Positions 41,290-50,472 are shown, counted from the stretch's first letter. The stretch is DNA of 64,000 nucleotides from Dokdonia donghaensis DSW-1 (GCF_001653755.1 NZ_CP015125.1:1238001-1302000); one strand, 5' to 3'. Made by a program: numbers and translations. The notes: generated by a model from the letters alone, not told the origin.

Positions 41290-43371
41290 ATGAATAAAGA
41301 GGTATTAAAAAAAGCATTTCATAACGTAAGTACGGCAAAAGCACTCACAGAGTTATATGAAGAAAATTTTAAGGTGGTATCAAAGTATGTACACGCTACA
41401 AGCCGCGGTCACGAGGTGATACAAACCGCTATAGGGATGCAGTTGCAACCGCAAGATTATGCTTTTCCTTACTACAGAGATGATAGTATGCTCCTTGCCA
41501 TAGGGATGAAGCCTTATGAGTTAATGTTACAAGTGCTAGCAAAAAAGGATGATCCATTTTCGGCGGGGCGTACGTATTACTCGCACCCAAGTTTGCGAGA
41601 TGATGATAAGCCTAAAATACCACACCAGAGTAGTGCTACAGGTATGCAAGCCATACCAGCTACGGGTGTTGCAATGGGTTTTTATTATAAAGAAGGACTT
41701 TCTGAAAAGCTTTCGACAGTGCTCAATGAGACAGAAATTGCAATTTCCAGCACAGAAGCACCTTTTGTAGTTTGCTCACTAGGAGATGCATCTGTGACTG
41801 AGGGTGAAATAGCCGAAGCATTCCAGATGGCAGCGCTCAAGCAGTTACCTATCTTATATTTAGTACAAGATAACGGCTGGGATATCTCTGCAAATGCTGC
41901 CGAGACCCGTGCTCAAAATGCATTTGAGTACGCACAAGGTTTTCACGGTCTTGAAGCGGTAACTATAGACGGGACAGATTTTGAAGAGAGTTACACGACG
42001 CTCGAGAACGTCATAGAGACCATCAGGACAGAGCGTAGACCATTTTTAGTACACGCAAAAGTTCCCCTGCTTAATCACCACACTTCTGGTGTGCGTATGG
42101 AGTGGTACAGAGATGATTTAGAAGAGGCACAAGGCCGCGACCCGTATCCAAAAATGATTGAGCTATTACTCAATAATGGATTTGATAAAAAAGAGATTGA
42201 GGATATGACCGCTTTCGCGAAAGCGGAAGTCCATAAAGATTTTGACAAAGCACAACAAGCCGAAGATCCCGTTCCAGCAGATTTATTTACACACGACTTT
42301 GCACCAACACCTATCACCGAAGAGCGTGGCGAGCGCGCTCCAAAAGATGGAGAAAAGGTAGTGATGGTAGACTGTGCACTGTTTGCCGTAGAAGAGCTTA
42401 TGCGCAAGCATCCAGAATGCTTGATGTATGGTCAAGATGTAGGAGGTAGACTGGGAGGCGTTTTTAGAGAAGCGGCGACGCTTGCTCAAAAATTTGGTGA
42501 TAACCGCGTTTTTAACACACCTATACAAGAAGCTTTTATCGTAGGGTCTACAGTAGGGATGAGCGCCGTAGGGCTCAAGCCTATCGTAGAAGTTCAATTT
42601 GCAGATTATATATGGCCGGGCCTCAATCAACTATTTACAGAGGTGTCTCGATCGTGTTACTTGAGTAATGGTAAATGGCCAGTCTCAATGATTTTGAGAG
42701 TGCCTATAGGTGCTTACGGCTCTGGTGGGCCGTATCACTCGTCTTCTGTAGAGAGTGTGGTGACTAATATACGTGGTCTTAAAATTGCATATCCTTCTAA
42801 TGGTGCAGACCTTAAAGGACTTCTTAAGGCGGCTTACTACGATCCTAACCCAGTTGTGATTTTTGAGCACAAGGGGCTATACTGGTCTAAGGTAAAAGGA
42901 ACACAAGGCGCTACATCTGTAATGCCAGATGAAGATTATGTGCTACCTTTTGGGAAAGCAAATGTGCTGCAAGAAATCTGGAAGCAAGAAGATGAAGAAA
43001 CAATTGCTATTATCACCTATGGTATGGGTGTACACTGGGCTATGAATGCTAGTGCAGAGTTGGGACTACAAGACAGGGTTGAGGTGGTAGATTTAAGAAC
43101 ATTACATCCACTAGATTATGAGACGGTATTTAAGTCAGTAAAAAAATGTGGTAAATGTCTTGTTATAACAGAAGAGCCTTCTAATAATGGCTTTAGTAGA
43201 GGACTGCAAGGAAGTATACAAGAAGAATGTTTTCAATACCTAGATGCTCCAGTAATGCTTATAGGTTCTGAAAATATGCCAGCAATACCGCTCAATAGTG
43301 TATTAGAACAAACAATGATACCTAGCACAGAGAAGGTAAAGAAAAAGATAGAAGCGTTAATGGCTTACTAG
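41290..43371 (+). CDS. Branched-chain 2-oxoacid dehydrogenase E1, alpha-beta fusion
   Basis: A 693-aa protein that joins the usual two E1 subunits. Residues 1 to about 330 are E1-alpha with the ThDP/Mg motif GDASVTEGEIAEAFQMAALK and QDNGWDIS. About 350-693 are E1-beta with EELMRKHPECLMYGQDVGG, GTVGMSAVGLKP-like sequence and the ITEEPSNNGFSRGLQ end. The linker carries palindrome copy 16 (AFAKAEVH). It decarboxylates branched-chain 2-oxoacids and passes the acyl group to E2. Such fusions are common in Bacteroidetes. Confidence 0.93.
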   Translation: MNKEVLKKAFHNVSTAKALTELYEENFKVVSKYVHATSRGHEVIQTAIGMQLQPQDYAFPYYRDDSMLLAIGMKPYELMLQVLAKKDDPFSAGRTYYSHPSLRDDDKPKIPHQSSATGMQAIPATGVAMGFYYKEGLSEKLSTVLNETEIAISSTEAPFVVCSLGDASVTEGEIAEAFQMAALKQLPILYLVQDNGWDISANAAETRAQNAFEYAQGFHGLEAVTIDGTDFEESYTTLENVIETIRTERRPFLVHAKVPLLNHHTSGVRMEWYRDDLEEAQGRDPYPKMIELLLNNGFDKKEIEDMTAFAKAEVHKDFDKAQQAEDPVPADLFTHDFAPTPITEERGERAPKDGEKVVMVDCALFAVEELMRKHPECLMYGQDVGGRLGGVFREAATLAQKFGDNRVFNTPIQEAFIVGSTVGMSAVGLKPIVEVQFADYIWPGLNQLFTEVSRSCYLSNGKWPVSMILRVPIGAYGSGGPYHSSSVESVVTNIRGLKIAYPSNGADLKGLLKAAYYDPNPVVIFEHKGLYWSKVKGTQGATSVMPDEDYVLPFGKANVLQEIWKQEDEETIAIITYGMGVHWAMNASAELGLQDRVEVVDLRTLHPLDYETVFKSVKKCGKCLVITEEPSNNGFSRGLQGSIQEECFQYLDAPVMLIGSENMPAIPLNSVLEQTMIPSTEKVKKKIEALMAY
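42211..42224. repeat. GCTTTCGCGAAAGC palindrome, copy 16
   Basis: Perfect palindrome in the E1 alpha-beta linker region, read as AFAKA. Next copy 2696 bp downstream. Confidence 0.95.
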
Positions 43372-43392
43372 TATTAGTAAGGCTGTTGTAAA

Positions 43393-43424
43393 TTAAAAAA
43401 AGCACCCGGATGGGTGCTTTTTTT
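43393..43424. terminator. Bidirectional terminator between E1 and DUF4136 genes
   Basis: Stem AGCACCC / GGGTGCT, 4-nt loop, with a run of A before and T after. It sits between converging genes and should stop both. Confidence 0.88.
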
Positions 43425-43442
43425 ATGCTATTAAAATTTGGA

Positions 43443-44018
43443 TTAGTTACCCGCTACTTGTGGTGGGTATACTTCCATAATTTCTTGTACGATGAGGTTA
43501 ATGCGTTCCTCGCGCTTATCTACATCTCCAGTTACGAGTGGTGCTGTACCTTGACCTTGCCATATAAGTTGTTTCTTATTTGCATCTATGAGGTCTATGT
43601 ATAAAGTTCCTTGTGTAGTTCTTGAGACGGTATTGCTATTAAAGCCGTTATTCCATCCCCAAGGACCACCCCAGCCGCCCCAGAAGCCGCCTCCCCAGCC
43701 CCAACCGCCGTTGAAGCCAAAGTTGTTTTGATATACATCCACACGCTCTTTTGCTTTTGTAAATATGCTTACAAGCACAGCTGGGTTGCTAGATTTTGTA
43801 AAACCTTTTGCGAGCATTTGTGCCTCTACGGCGCGTAGCACACGTTTTTTATCAAGATCAGATATCTCTGCTTTATCTATACCTGGCTTGTAGAAGGCAA
43901 ATGTTTTGTAATCACTAAAGTTTGTGTCTTTGTCGTAGTCTGATGCTACGCGCACAGTGCTACAAGAAGCGAGTAATAATACGGCTCCTAGTAAGGGTAA
44001 AAGTCTTAATGCTTTCAT
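43443..44018 (-). CDS. DUF4136 lipoprotein
   Basis: A 191-aa lipoprotein with signal LLGAVLLLASC, mature Cys about residue 19. The DUF4136 domain shows SDYKTFAFYKPGID and TLYIDLIDANKKQLIWQGQG. A stretch rich in Gly and Trp (about residues 115-135) is inserted in the middle. Members are outer-membrane or periplasmic lipoproteins of unknown role. It lies 12 bp downstream of hutU on the same strand, and a bidirectional terminator follows. Confidence 0.92.
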   Translation of the reverse strand: MKALRLLPLLGAVLLLASCSTVRVASDYDKDTNFSDYKTFAFYKPGIDKAEISDLDKKRVLRAVEAQMLAKGFTKSSNPAVLVSIFTKAKERVDVYQNNFGFNGGWGWGGGFWGGWGGPWGWNNGFNSNTVSRTTQGTLYIDLIDANKKQLIWQGQGTAPLVTGDVDKREERINLIVQEIMEVYPPQVAGN

Positions 44019-44030
44019 AGTAGTTTTTTT

Positions 44031-46016
44031 TTAAATGTTATTAAATAGATCTTCTTCTACAATATTTGGTATGGTGACCTTAAGATTTGGTTCGATTTCC
44101 ATTGCTCTTTTTATGGCAAAAACAGCACCTTCATTACGAGCCCAGCTTCTTCTTGCAATTCCGTTGTTTACATCCCAGAAAAGCATTGATTGTAAGCGTC
44201 TTTCGGCTTCTTTACTACCATCAATTACCATACCAAAACCACCATTTACAACTTCGCCCCAGCCTACACCACCACCATTGTGAATACTCACCCAGGTAGC
44301 TCCTCTAAAGCTATCACCTATTACATTGTGAATTGCCATATCTGCCGTAAAGCGACTGCCGTCATAAATATTACTCGTCTCGCGGTACGGAGAGTCTGTA
44401 CCAGATACATCGTGATGATCACGACCTAATATAACTAATCCTATCTCGTTGCGAGCAATAGCATCGTTAAAGGCTTGTGCGATTTTTGCACGTCCCTCTG
44501 CGTCTGCATACAGTATACGTGCTTGTGAGCCTACTACGAGCTTGTTTTGCTGTGCACCTTGTATCCAGGTGATGTTATCTTGTAATTGCTGTTGTATTTC
44601 TGCTGGAGCATTTACTGCTAGTTCTTCCAGAACAGTACAGGCTATAGCATCAGTTTTTGCAAGGTCTTCTTCCTTTCCAGAAGCGCAAACCCACCTAAAA
44701 GGGCCAAAACCGTAATCAAAACACATAGGCCCCATTATGTCTTGTACATAGCTGGGGTATTTAAAGTCAATGCCATTTTCGGCGAGTACATCTGCTCCTG
44801 AACGGCTGGATTCTAGTAAAAAAGCATTTCCGTAATCAAAAAAGTAGGTGCCCTTTGCGGTATGCGCATTTACTGCTGCGGCGTGACGACAGAGGGTGCT
44901 TTTTACGCTTTCGCGAAAGCGCTCTACATCATTTGCCATCATATCATTTGCCTCCTCAACAGTGTATCCCATAGGGTAGTAACCACCCGCCCAAGGATTA
45001 TGTAAAGAGGTCTGATCGCTACCTATATCAATTTTTATATTGTGCTCATTAAACGCCTCCCATACTTCTACCACATTACCGTGATATGCGATGGAGACCG
45101 TCTCTTTATCAAGTTGTGCCTGCTGTACACGGGCAACGAGAGCTGTTGTGTTATCAATTATTTCATCTACCCATCCTTGTGAGTGCCTAGTGTGTACCGC
45201 TTTTTTATTTACTTCTGCACATATGGTGATACAGCCTGCAATATTACCAGCCTTAGGCTGTGCCCCAGACATACCGCCTAACCCGGAGGTGACAAAGATG
45301 CCACCCTTAGGTGATTTACCTATTTTTCTAAAAGCGTTAAGAACGGTAATTGTGGTGCCGTGTACAATGCCTTGAGGTCCTATGTACATATAACTTCCAG
45401 CCGTCATCTGCCCGTACTGGGTGACGCCTAGGGCGTTGTATTTTTCCCAGTCGTCTGGTGTGCTGTAGTTAGGTATCATCATCCCGTTTGTGACAACTAC
45501 TCTAGGTGCTTCTTTGTGAGATGGGAACAAGCCCATAGGGTGACCAGAGTACATAACTAGCGTTTGCTCATCTGTCATCTGAGCGAGATATTGCATCGTG
45601 AGGCGATACTGAGCCCAGTTTGAAAAAACGGCTCCATTACCACCATAAGTGATAAGCTCAAGAGGGTGCTGTGCCACAGCGTGATCTAGATTGTTTTGAA
45701 TCATAAGCATAATAGCTGCGGCTTGCTTAGATTGTGCCGGATACTCTTCTATAGGTCTTGCATAGATCTTATAATCTGGTGCAAAACGATACATATAAAT
45801 GCGGCCATAGGTATCTAGTTCATTTTTGAATTCAGGTAATAGTGTTGCGTGATGCTGGGGTTCAAAATAGCGCAGGGCGTTTTGAAGTGCGAGTTTCTCG
45901 TCACTAGGAGAGAGTATCTTTTTTCTTTTTGGGGCGTGGTTTATAGCTGGATCATATTTTTTTTGTGCAGGAAGTACTGCAGGAATCCCTTCAAGTATTT
46001 GTTGTTGAAATGTCAT
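44031..46016 (-). CDS. hutU: Urocanate hydratase
   Basis: A 661-aa NAD-dependent enzyme converting urocanate to imidazolonepropionate in histidine degradation. Family marks are GLGGMSGAQPKAGNI and RDHHDVSGTDSPYRETSNIY. It lies alone: no hutH, hutI or hutG is in the window. It is followed by a DUF4136 lipoprotein gene 12 bp away. Palindrome copy 17 encodes ERFRESVKS in a surface helix. It is longer than the E. coli-type enzyme (about 555 aa). Confidence 0.95.
   Translation of the reverse strand: MTFQQQILEGIPAVLPAQKKYDPAINHAPKRKKILSPSDEKLALQNALRYFEPQHHATLLPEFKNELDTYGRIYMYRFAPDYKIYARPIEEYPAQSKQAAAIMLMIQNNLDHAVAQHPLELITYGGNGAVFSNWAQYRLTMQYLAQMTDEQTLVMYSGHPMGLFPSHKEAPRVVVTNGMMIPNYSTPDDWEKYNALGVTQYGQMTAGSYMYIGPQGIVHGTTITVLNAFRKIGKSPKGGIFVTSGLGGMSGAQPKAGNIAGCITICAEVNKKAVHTRHSQGWVDEIIDNTTALVARVQQAQLDKETVSIAYHGNVVEVWEAFNEHNIKIDIGSDQTSLHNPWAGGYYPMGYTVEEANDMMANDVERFRESVKSTLCRHAAAVNAHTAKGTYFFDYGNAFLLESSRSGADVLAENGIDFKYPSYVQDIMGPMCFDYGFGPFRWVCASGKEEDLAKTDAIACTVLEELAVNAPAEIQQQLQDNITWIQGAQQNKLVVGSQARILYADAEGRAKIAQAFNDAIARNEIGLVILGRDHHDVSGTDSPYRETSNIYDGSRFTADMAIHNVIGDSFRGATWVSIHNGGGVGWGEVVNGGFGMVIDGSKEAERRLQSMLFWDVNNGIARRSWARNEGAVFAIKRAMEIEPNLKVTIPNIVEEDLFNNI
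44907..44920. repeat. GCTTTCGCGAAAGC palindrome, copy 17
   Basis: Perfect palindrome inside hutU, read as RFRES on the minus strand. Next copy 2223 bp downstream. Confidence 0.95.
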
Positions 46017-46131
46017 AAGTAGTGATATTAAGTAAGTACTAGTTTAAAAACTCTTACTCACACACTATGGATAACGTATATCTACTCTATGGTAGCTTCT
46101 ATATACACACTTACGATATAAGAGTAGCAGT

Positions 46132-46305
46132 CTATCCATTTTGAGTATTTGTCTTTTTACTATAGCCATAAGGGCAATGACGGCAGCCACTCTCACAACA
46201 GTATCCTCTTTTGAGATGATACTGTTCTGTAAAACATTTATAGCCTTCTGGCGTTAAGTAATAGTCGCCATCTTCTATAGGGATATGTTTTTTTAAGTAA
46301 GACAT
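46132..46305 (-). CDS. DUF5522-type small cysteine-rich protein
   Basis: A 57-aa product, MSYLKKHIPI to KTNTQNG. The cysteine motif YCCESGCRHCPYGY resembles the metal- or Fe-S-binding clusters of DUF5522 proteins. Four cysteines within eight residues (CCxxxCxxC) and an upstream KCFTE cysteine could bind a metal. There is no signal peptide. It sits in the gap between hutU and a divergent membrane protein, with its own start at 46305. I recognise the motif; its function is unknown. Confidence 0.85.
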   Translation of the reverse strand: MSYLKKHIPIEDGDYYLTPEGYKCFTEQYHLKRGYCCESGCRHCPYGYSKKTNTQNG

Positions 46306-46422
46306 ATACAAAGATAAGGATACGGCACAAACTTTGAATACTGCTTAACCTGTTAACAATGCGGTAGATAAATATATGGCTGGCGTTGTTTTTAAAAAAA
46401 GATATTAAAGTACTTTTGACCT

Positions 46423-46749
46423 ATGTTTTTTGTTGTAAATAAATACTTGTTGCGCAGGCGCTTTGTGGGAGTTACACTCTGGCCATTTATTGTGATGCGC
46501 ACACCAGATCTCAAAAAGGATGAGGTATTTATCAATCACGAAAAAATACACATAAGACAACAAGCCGAGATGCTGGTAATTCCATTCTTTATCTGGTATG
46601 CTGTCGAGTATCTCATTAGACTTATACAATACCGAGATAATTATGTGGCATATCTTAATATAAGTTTTGAGCGAGAGGCTTATGCTCGTGAGTGTGAAAT
46701 TAATTATCTTAAAGAACGTCCGTTCTGGAGCTTTATAGCCTATTTATAA
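46423..46749 (+). CDS. Small membrane protein with an HEKIH (HExxH-like) motif
   Basis: A 108-aa protein with INHEKIHIRQQAEML (about residues 38-52), one hydrophobic segment (IPFFIWYAVEYLIRLI), and a later NISFEREAYARECE. The HExxH plus downstream Glu/EAYA resembles the zinc-binding arrangement of minimal zincin metalloproteases. Related short proteins occur in flavobacteria but their function is not known to me. It ends 4 nt before the PLP-enzyme gene start, so it is probably coupled to it. Confidence 0.75.
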   Translation: MFFVVNKYLLRRRFVGVTLWPFIVMRTPDLKKDEVFINHEKIHIRQQAEMLVIPFFIWYAVEYLIRLIQYRDNYVAYLNISFEREAYARECEINYLKERPFWSFIAYL

Positions 46750-46753
46750 ACTT

Positions 46754-47662
46754 GTGAATTTTACTTCAAAAAATCAATTTGTCTTTGAGCAAAATGGCTG
46801 TACACTTTACATAAAGCGTGAGGACGAGTTACACCCCACCGTTTCTGGTAATAAGTTTAGAAAACTTAAGTATAACCTACTTCAAGCCAGAGCACTTGGT
46901 CACGATACATTACTCACCTTTGGTGGTGCATACTCAAATCATATTGCTGCTACTGCGGCGGCGGGTAAACTAGAAGGTTTTAAAACCGTAGGGGTTATAA
47001 GAGGCGAGGAGTTGGGCCGTGATCTTAAAAAAACACTAGCTCAAAACCCTACGCTAGCATTTGCTCACTCTTGTGGGATGGAATTTCACTTTGTTACTAG
47101 GGCTGAGTATAAGGAGAAGGATGAATTACGCTTTCGCGAAAGCGTAAAAAAAACCTTTAATAATCCATTTATTATACCCGAAGGAGGTACAAATGTGCTT
47201 GCAATAAAAGGATGTGAAGAGATTCTAACTACAGATGACAGTCAGTTTGATTTTATAAGTTGCCCTATAGGAACGGCAGGTACGATATCTGGTATCATAA
47301 ATAGTGCTGGTAAACACCAAAAGGTACTAGGCTTTCCCGCGCTAAAAGGAGATTGGGTACGTGATGAGGTAGCACAATATGTGGATAGTGAGCAATGGGA
47401 AATCATAGCCGACTATCATTGTGGAGGATATGCAAAAGTAAATAGAGAATTAATCACTTTTATAAATGACTTTAAGGATGCATACGGCATTCCGCTTGAT
47501 CCTGTGTATACGGGTAAGATGCTTTTTGGGCTTTCAGACTTGATGAATCGTGGGTATTTCCCAGAGAATTCTCGTATTTTAGCCATTCATACGGGAGGTT
47601 TACAGGGCATCTCGGGTATGAATACTCGACTTGCAAAAAAGGGACTCCCACTCATACAATAG
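46754..47662 (+). CDS. PLP-dependent ACC deaminase/D-cysteine desulfhydrase family enzyme
   Basis: A 302-aa fold-type II PLP enzyme. The PLP Lys is in SGNKFRKLKYNLL and the phosphate/anchor segment is GGAYSNHIAATAAAG. The fold matches 1-aminocyclopropane-1-carboxylate deaminase and D-cysteine desulfhydrase; which reaction occurs is not visible. It begins with GTG at 46754, four bases after the preceding stop. Palindrome copy 18 encodes LRFRESVKK. It is followed by the glucosaminidase gene after 4 nt. Confidence 0.9.
   Translation: MNFTSKNQFVFEQNGCTLYIKREDELHPTVSGNKFRKLKYNLLQARALGHDTLLTFGGAYSNHIAATAAAGKLEGFKTVGVIRGEELGRDLKKTLAQNPTLAFAHSCGMEFHFVTRAEYKEKDELRFRESVKKTFNNPFIIPEGGTNVLAIKGCEEILTTDDSQFDFISCPIGTAGTISGIINSAGKHQKVLGFPALKGDWVRDEVAQYVDSEQWEIIADYHCGGYAKVNRELITFINDFKDAYGIPLDPVYTGKMLFGLSDLMNRGYFPENSRILAIHTGGLQGISGMNTRLAKKGLPLIQ
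47130..47143. repeat. GCTTTCGCGAAAGC palindrome, copy 18
   Basis: Perfect palindrome inside the PLP enzyme gene, read as RFRES. Next copy 3329 bp downstream. Confidence 0.95.
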
Positions 47663-47666
47663 ATTT

Positions 47667-48500
47667 ATGTTAAAAAGATTAACTGTACTTCTGGTAATAG
47701 CAATAATTACAGTGGGTTGCGGTGGTTCAAAAAAGGCTACACGCAGCACAAAACGCACAAAAAAAATTCGCACGGTTGAGAGGACTAACTCAGAGCTAGA
47801 TGTAGAAGAAGCTGCCACACCAGATGATAATCTTGATAATGGTGTAAATCCTGTTCCAAAGGGTGGTGTAGACGGTTATATAGAACAATATGCTGCCATT
47901 GCAAAAGAAGAGATGGAGCTTTACGGCATCCCGGCATCTATAACGCTGGCACAAGGAATTCTAGAATCTGGCGCAGGAAAAGGGGAGCTTGTAAAAAAGG
48001 CAAATAATCACTTTGGTATAAAATGTCACGACTGGAAAGGTCAAAAAGTATATCACGATGACGATACGCAAGGTGAGTGTTTTAGAAAATATAGCTTACC
48101 AAAATTCTCATATAGGGATCACTCTTTATTCTTAACTGGACGCAAGCGATACACAGACCTCTTTAAACTACCAAAAGACGATTATAAAGGCTGGGCAAAA
48201 GGACTACGTAGAGCAGGGTATGCAACAGATAAAAAATATCCTCAAAAGTTAATAAGTCTTATAGAGCGTTATAAGCTATATACGTACGACGGCGAGGTGC
48301 TAGGTAAGCCTGTAGAAGACTATAAGAAAGTAACAGATAATAACAACCAGCACACTGTAAGAAAGGGTGAAACGCTGTATCGTCTAGCAAAAAAATATGA
48401 CGTAACTGTAGACCAACTTAAAGAATGGAATGGTATCGATGGCGATAATATCTTCGAAGGGCAGGTGTTATACATCAAGCCGTTTGATAGAGGGTATTAA
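47667..48500 (+). CDS. Lipoprotein glucosaminidase with LysM domain
   Basis: A 277-aa lipoprotein with signal ending in IITVGC (the mature Cys) and a basic linker. A glucosaminidase domain (about residues 70-215) contains ITLAQGILESGAGKGELV and NNHFGIKCHDWKGQ. The C-terminal LysM domain reads HTVRKGETLYRLAKKYDVTV. It should bind and cut peptidoglycan at the outer membrane side. I chose the ATG at 47667, four bases after the PLP gene stop; a longer frame overlaps that gene. Confidence 0.93.
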   Translation: MLKRLTVLLVIAIITVGCGGSKKATRSTKRTKKIRTVERTNSELDVEEAATPDDNLDNGVNPVPKGGVDGYIEQYAAIAKEEMELYGIPASITLAQGILESGAGKGELVKKANNHFGIKCHDWKGQKVYHDDDTQGECFRKYSLPKFSYRDHSLFLTGRKRYTDLFKLPKDDYKGWAKGLRRAGYATDKKYPQKLISLIERYKLYTYDGEVLGKPVEDYKKVTDNNNQHTVRKGETLYRLAKKYDVTVDQLKEWNGIDGDNIFEGQVLYIKPFDRGY

Positions 48501-48556
48501 ATTTTTAGTAAGGCATAAAGGAAAGAAGCACTCTAGCAGAGTGAAATATATAGCAT

Positions 48557-49843
48557 ATGATTTATAAGAGAAGTAGTGAGTTATTTGTAGCGGCTCAAAA
48601 AGTAATACCAGGTGGAGTAAACAGCCCAGTAAGAGCTTTTAAATCTGTAGGTGGTGACCCTATTTTTGTAAAAGAAGCAAAAGGAGCTTATTTATATGAC
48701 GAGGATGGTCGCAAACTTATAGACTATATCGCATCTTGGGGACCTATGATACTAGGTCACGCACATAAGCCTGTGGTAGATGCCGTAGTACAAAAAGCTC
48801 AAAAAGGAACCTCTTTTGGAATGCCTACAGAGATAGAGACAAAAATAGCAGAGCTTGCTATCTCAATGGTGCCAGGTATAGATAAAATACGTTTTGTAAA
48901 TAGTGGTACAGAGGCTTGTATGAGTGCGATACGTCTAGCAAGAGGTTTTTCTGGAAGAGAAAAAATTATAAAATTTGCAGGTTGCTATCACGGTCACTCT
49001 GACTCGTTTTTAATACAAGCAGGTAGTGGTGCAGTGACTTTTGGGTCTCCTAATAGTCCGGGAGTAACTACCGGTACGGCAAAAGATACTTTACTAGCAG
49101 ACTATAATAATATTGATCAAGTAAAGGCGCTTTTTGCAGCAAACCCTGGAGAGATTGCAGCCATTATCATAGAGCCTGTTGCAGGTAATATGGGGTGCAT
49201 ACTCCCAGCCGAAGGTTTCTTACAAGGACTTCGTGAGCTGTGTGATGAAAATGGTGCTCTGCTTATATTTGATGAGGTTATGACCGGCTTCCGCCTTGCA
49301 AAGGGAGGTGTTCAAGAACTTATGGATGTACAAGCAGATATCGTAACCTTTGGAAAAGTAATAGGAGGTGGTCTGCCTGTAGGAGCATTTGCAGCTCGAG
49401 CAGAGATTATGAGTCACCTCGCACCAGAAGGACCAGTTTACCAAGCTGGTACACTTAGTGGCAACCCGCTAGCGATGGCGGCAGGTCTTGCAATGCTTAC
49501 AGAACTTAATGAGAACCCAGCAGTATTTACAAGCCTTAAAGATAAGACCGAGTATCTACATAAAGGTATAGAACAGGCACTTACAGAAAGCGGTGTAATA
49601 TTTACAATAAATAGACTAGGGTCTATGATCTCTGTGCACTTTGCAAAAGACGCTGTGGTAGATTTTAAGACAGCGGCCGCTGGAGATAATGATACCTTTA
49701 AAAAATTCTTTCACGGTTTACTCGCAGAGGGTATTTATATAGCGCCTAGTGCTTATGAGAGCTGGTTTTTAAACGATGCACTGTCTTATCAAGATCTTGA
49801 TGATACAATTGCTGCTGTAGCAAAGGTGAGTAAAACCTTATAA
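48557..49843 (+). CDS. hemL: Glutamate-1-semialdehyde 2,1-aminomutase
   Basis: A 428-aa PLP enzyme of the C5 pathway to 5-aminolevulinate (heme precursor). PLP Lys lies in VTFGKVIGGGLPVGAFAAR. Other marks are FVNSGTEACMSAIRLARGF, CYHGHSDSFL and GTLSGNPLAMAAG. The start IYKRSSELFVAAQKVIPGGV is typical. The gene stands alone, with a bidirectional hairpin after its stop. Confidence 0.97.
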   Translation: MIYKRSSELFVAAQKVIPGGVNSPVRAFKSVGGDPIFVKEAKGAYLYDEDGRKLIDYIASWGPMILGHAHKPVVDAVVQKAQKGTSFGMPTEIETKIAELAISMVPGIDKIRFVNSGTEACMSAIRLARGFSGREKIIKFAGCYHGHSDSFLIQAGSGAVTFGSPNSPGVTTGTAKDTLLADYNNIDQVKALFAANPGEIAAIIIEPVAGNMGCILPAEGFLQGLRELCDENGALLIFDEVMTGFRLAKGGVQELMDVQADIVTFGKVIGGGLPVGAFAARAEIMSHLAPEGPVYQAGTLSGNPLAMAAGLAMLTELNENPAVFTSLKDKTEYLHKGIEQALTESGVIFTINRLGSMISVHFAKDAVVDFKTAAAGDNDTFKKFFHGLLAEGIYIAPSAYESWFLNDALSYQDLDDTIAAVAKVSKTL

Positions 49844-49850
49844 GTTTACA

Positions 49851-49888
49851 TAAAAAAGAAAACGGCATCCTACCTAAAGGATGCCGTT
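49851..49888. terminator. Hairpin between hemL and a converging gene
   Basis: 11-bp stem AACGGCATCCT / AGGATGCCGTT. On the minus strand a T-rich run follows, so it mainly stops the gene at 49920-50360; it may also act after hemL. Confidence 0.75.
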
Positions 49889-49919
49889 CTCAAACCAAAT
49901 TAATCAATCAATAAAAATA

Positions 49920-50360
49920 TTATTTACCACGCTGGCCTCTACCACGTTTGCCACCGCGTCTTCCTTCACCTTTGCGCTTTGCGCTCATCTTCTTAAACTG
50001 CTTAAATTGGTCTTCAGATAAGATACTTTGCATCTCTTGTTGCATAGCAATTTGCTTATCTAGACGTTCATTTGACTTAGCAAATTTTTGCTCTTTTGTA
50101 AGCTCAGGTTTTTCTGTTTGAGCCTTGCGAGCTTCCATCGCTTGCTTGCGGTCTTTTGCTTGTGCAAGGAGTACGTTATACACTTTTTTAGACTGGTTAT
50201 CGTCTAGAGCAAGTGCTAGGGTCATTTTCTTCGTTTTGAGCGTAGCCATTTGTTCTACAGTAAGGTCTTTTCCTCTTCTGTCTTCTCCGCCTCTTGGTCC
50301 TCTTTGTGCAGACATTGATATAGTAGCTAGTACTAAAAATGCCATTATTAACTTTTTCAT
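49920..50360 (-). CDS. Periplasmic basic helical protein, Spy/CpxP-like
   Basis: A 146-aa secreted protein with signal KKLIMAFLVLATISMSAQ. A long helical, Gln/Lys/Met-rich region (about residues 30-125) carries DLTVEQMATLKTKKMTLALA and LSEDQFKQFKKMSA, which resemble the LTxxQ motif region of Spy/CpxP-type chaperones. The C-terminus is rich in Arg and Gly. I chose the ATG at 50360 because the longer frame adds an unlikely 57-residue leader crossing palindrome copy 19. Assignment to the family is tentative. Confidence 0.75.
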   Translation of the reverse strand: MKKLIMAFLVLATISMSAQRGPRGGEDRRGKDLTVEQMATLKTKKMTLALALDDNQSKKVYNVLLAQAKDRKQAMEARKAQTEKPELTKEQKFAKSNERLDKQIAMQQEMQSILSEDQFKQFKKMSAKRKGEGRRGGKRGRGQRGK

Positions 50361-50458
50361 ATTCTTTATTTTTTTAATTACTGAACACTTATATGACTGT
50401 GTAAAATGCACAAAGTTTAATCCATTTTTATTTTTAGGATTTATTTGTGATTTGTTAC

Positions 50459-50472
50459 GCTTTCGCGAAAGC
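50459..50472. repeat. GCTTTCGCGAAAGC palindrome, copy 19
   Basis: Perfect palindrome with full extension in the intergenic region upstream of the Spy-like gene. Next copy 2808 bp downstream. Confidence 0.95.

Noticed and set aside
44082..44102. tRNA-like T-loop word GGTTCGATTTCC
   Set aside because: It lies within the hutU coding sequence, and no acceptor or anticodon stem fits around it.
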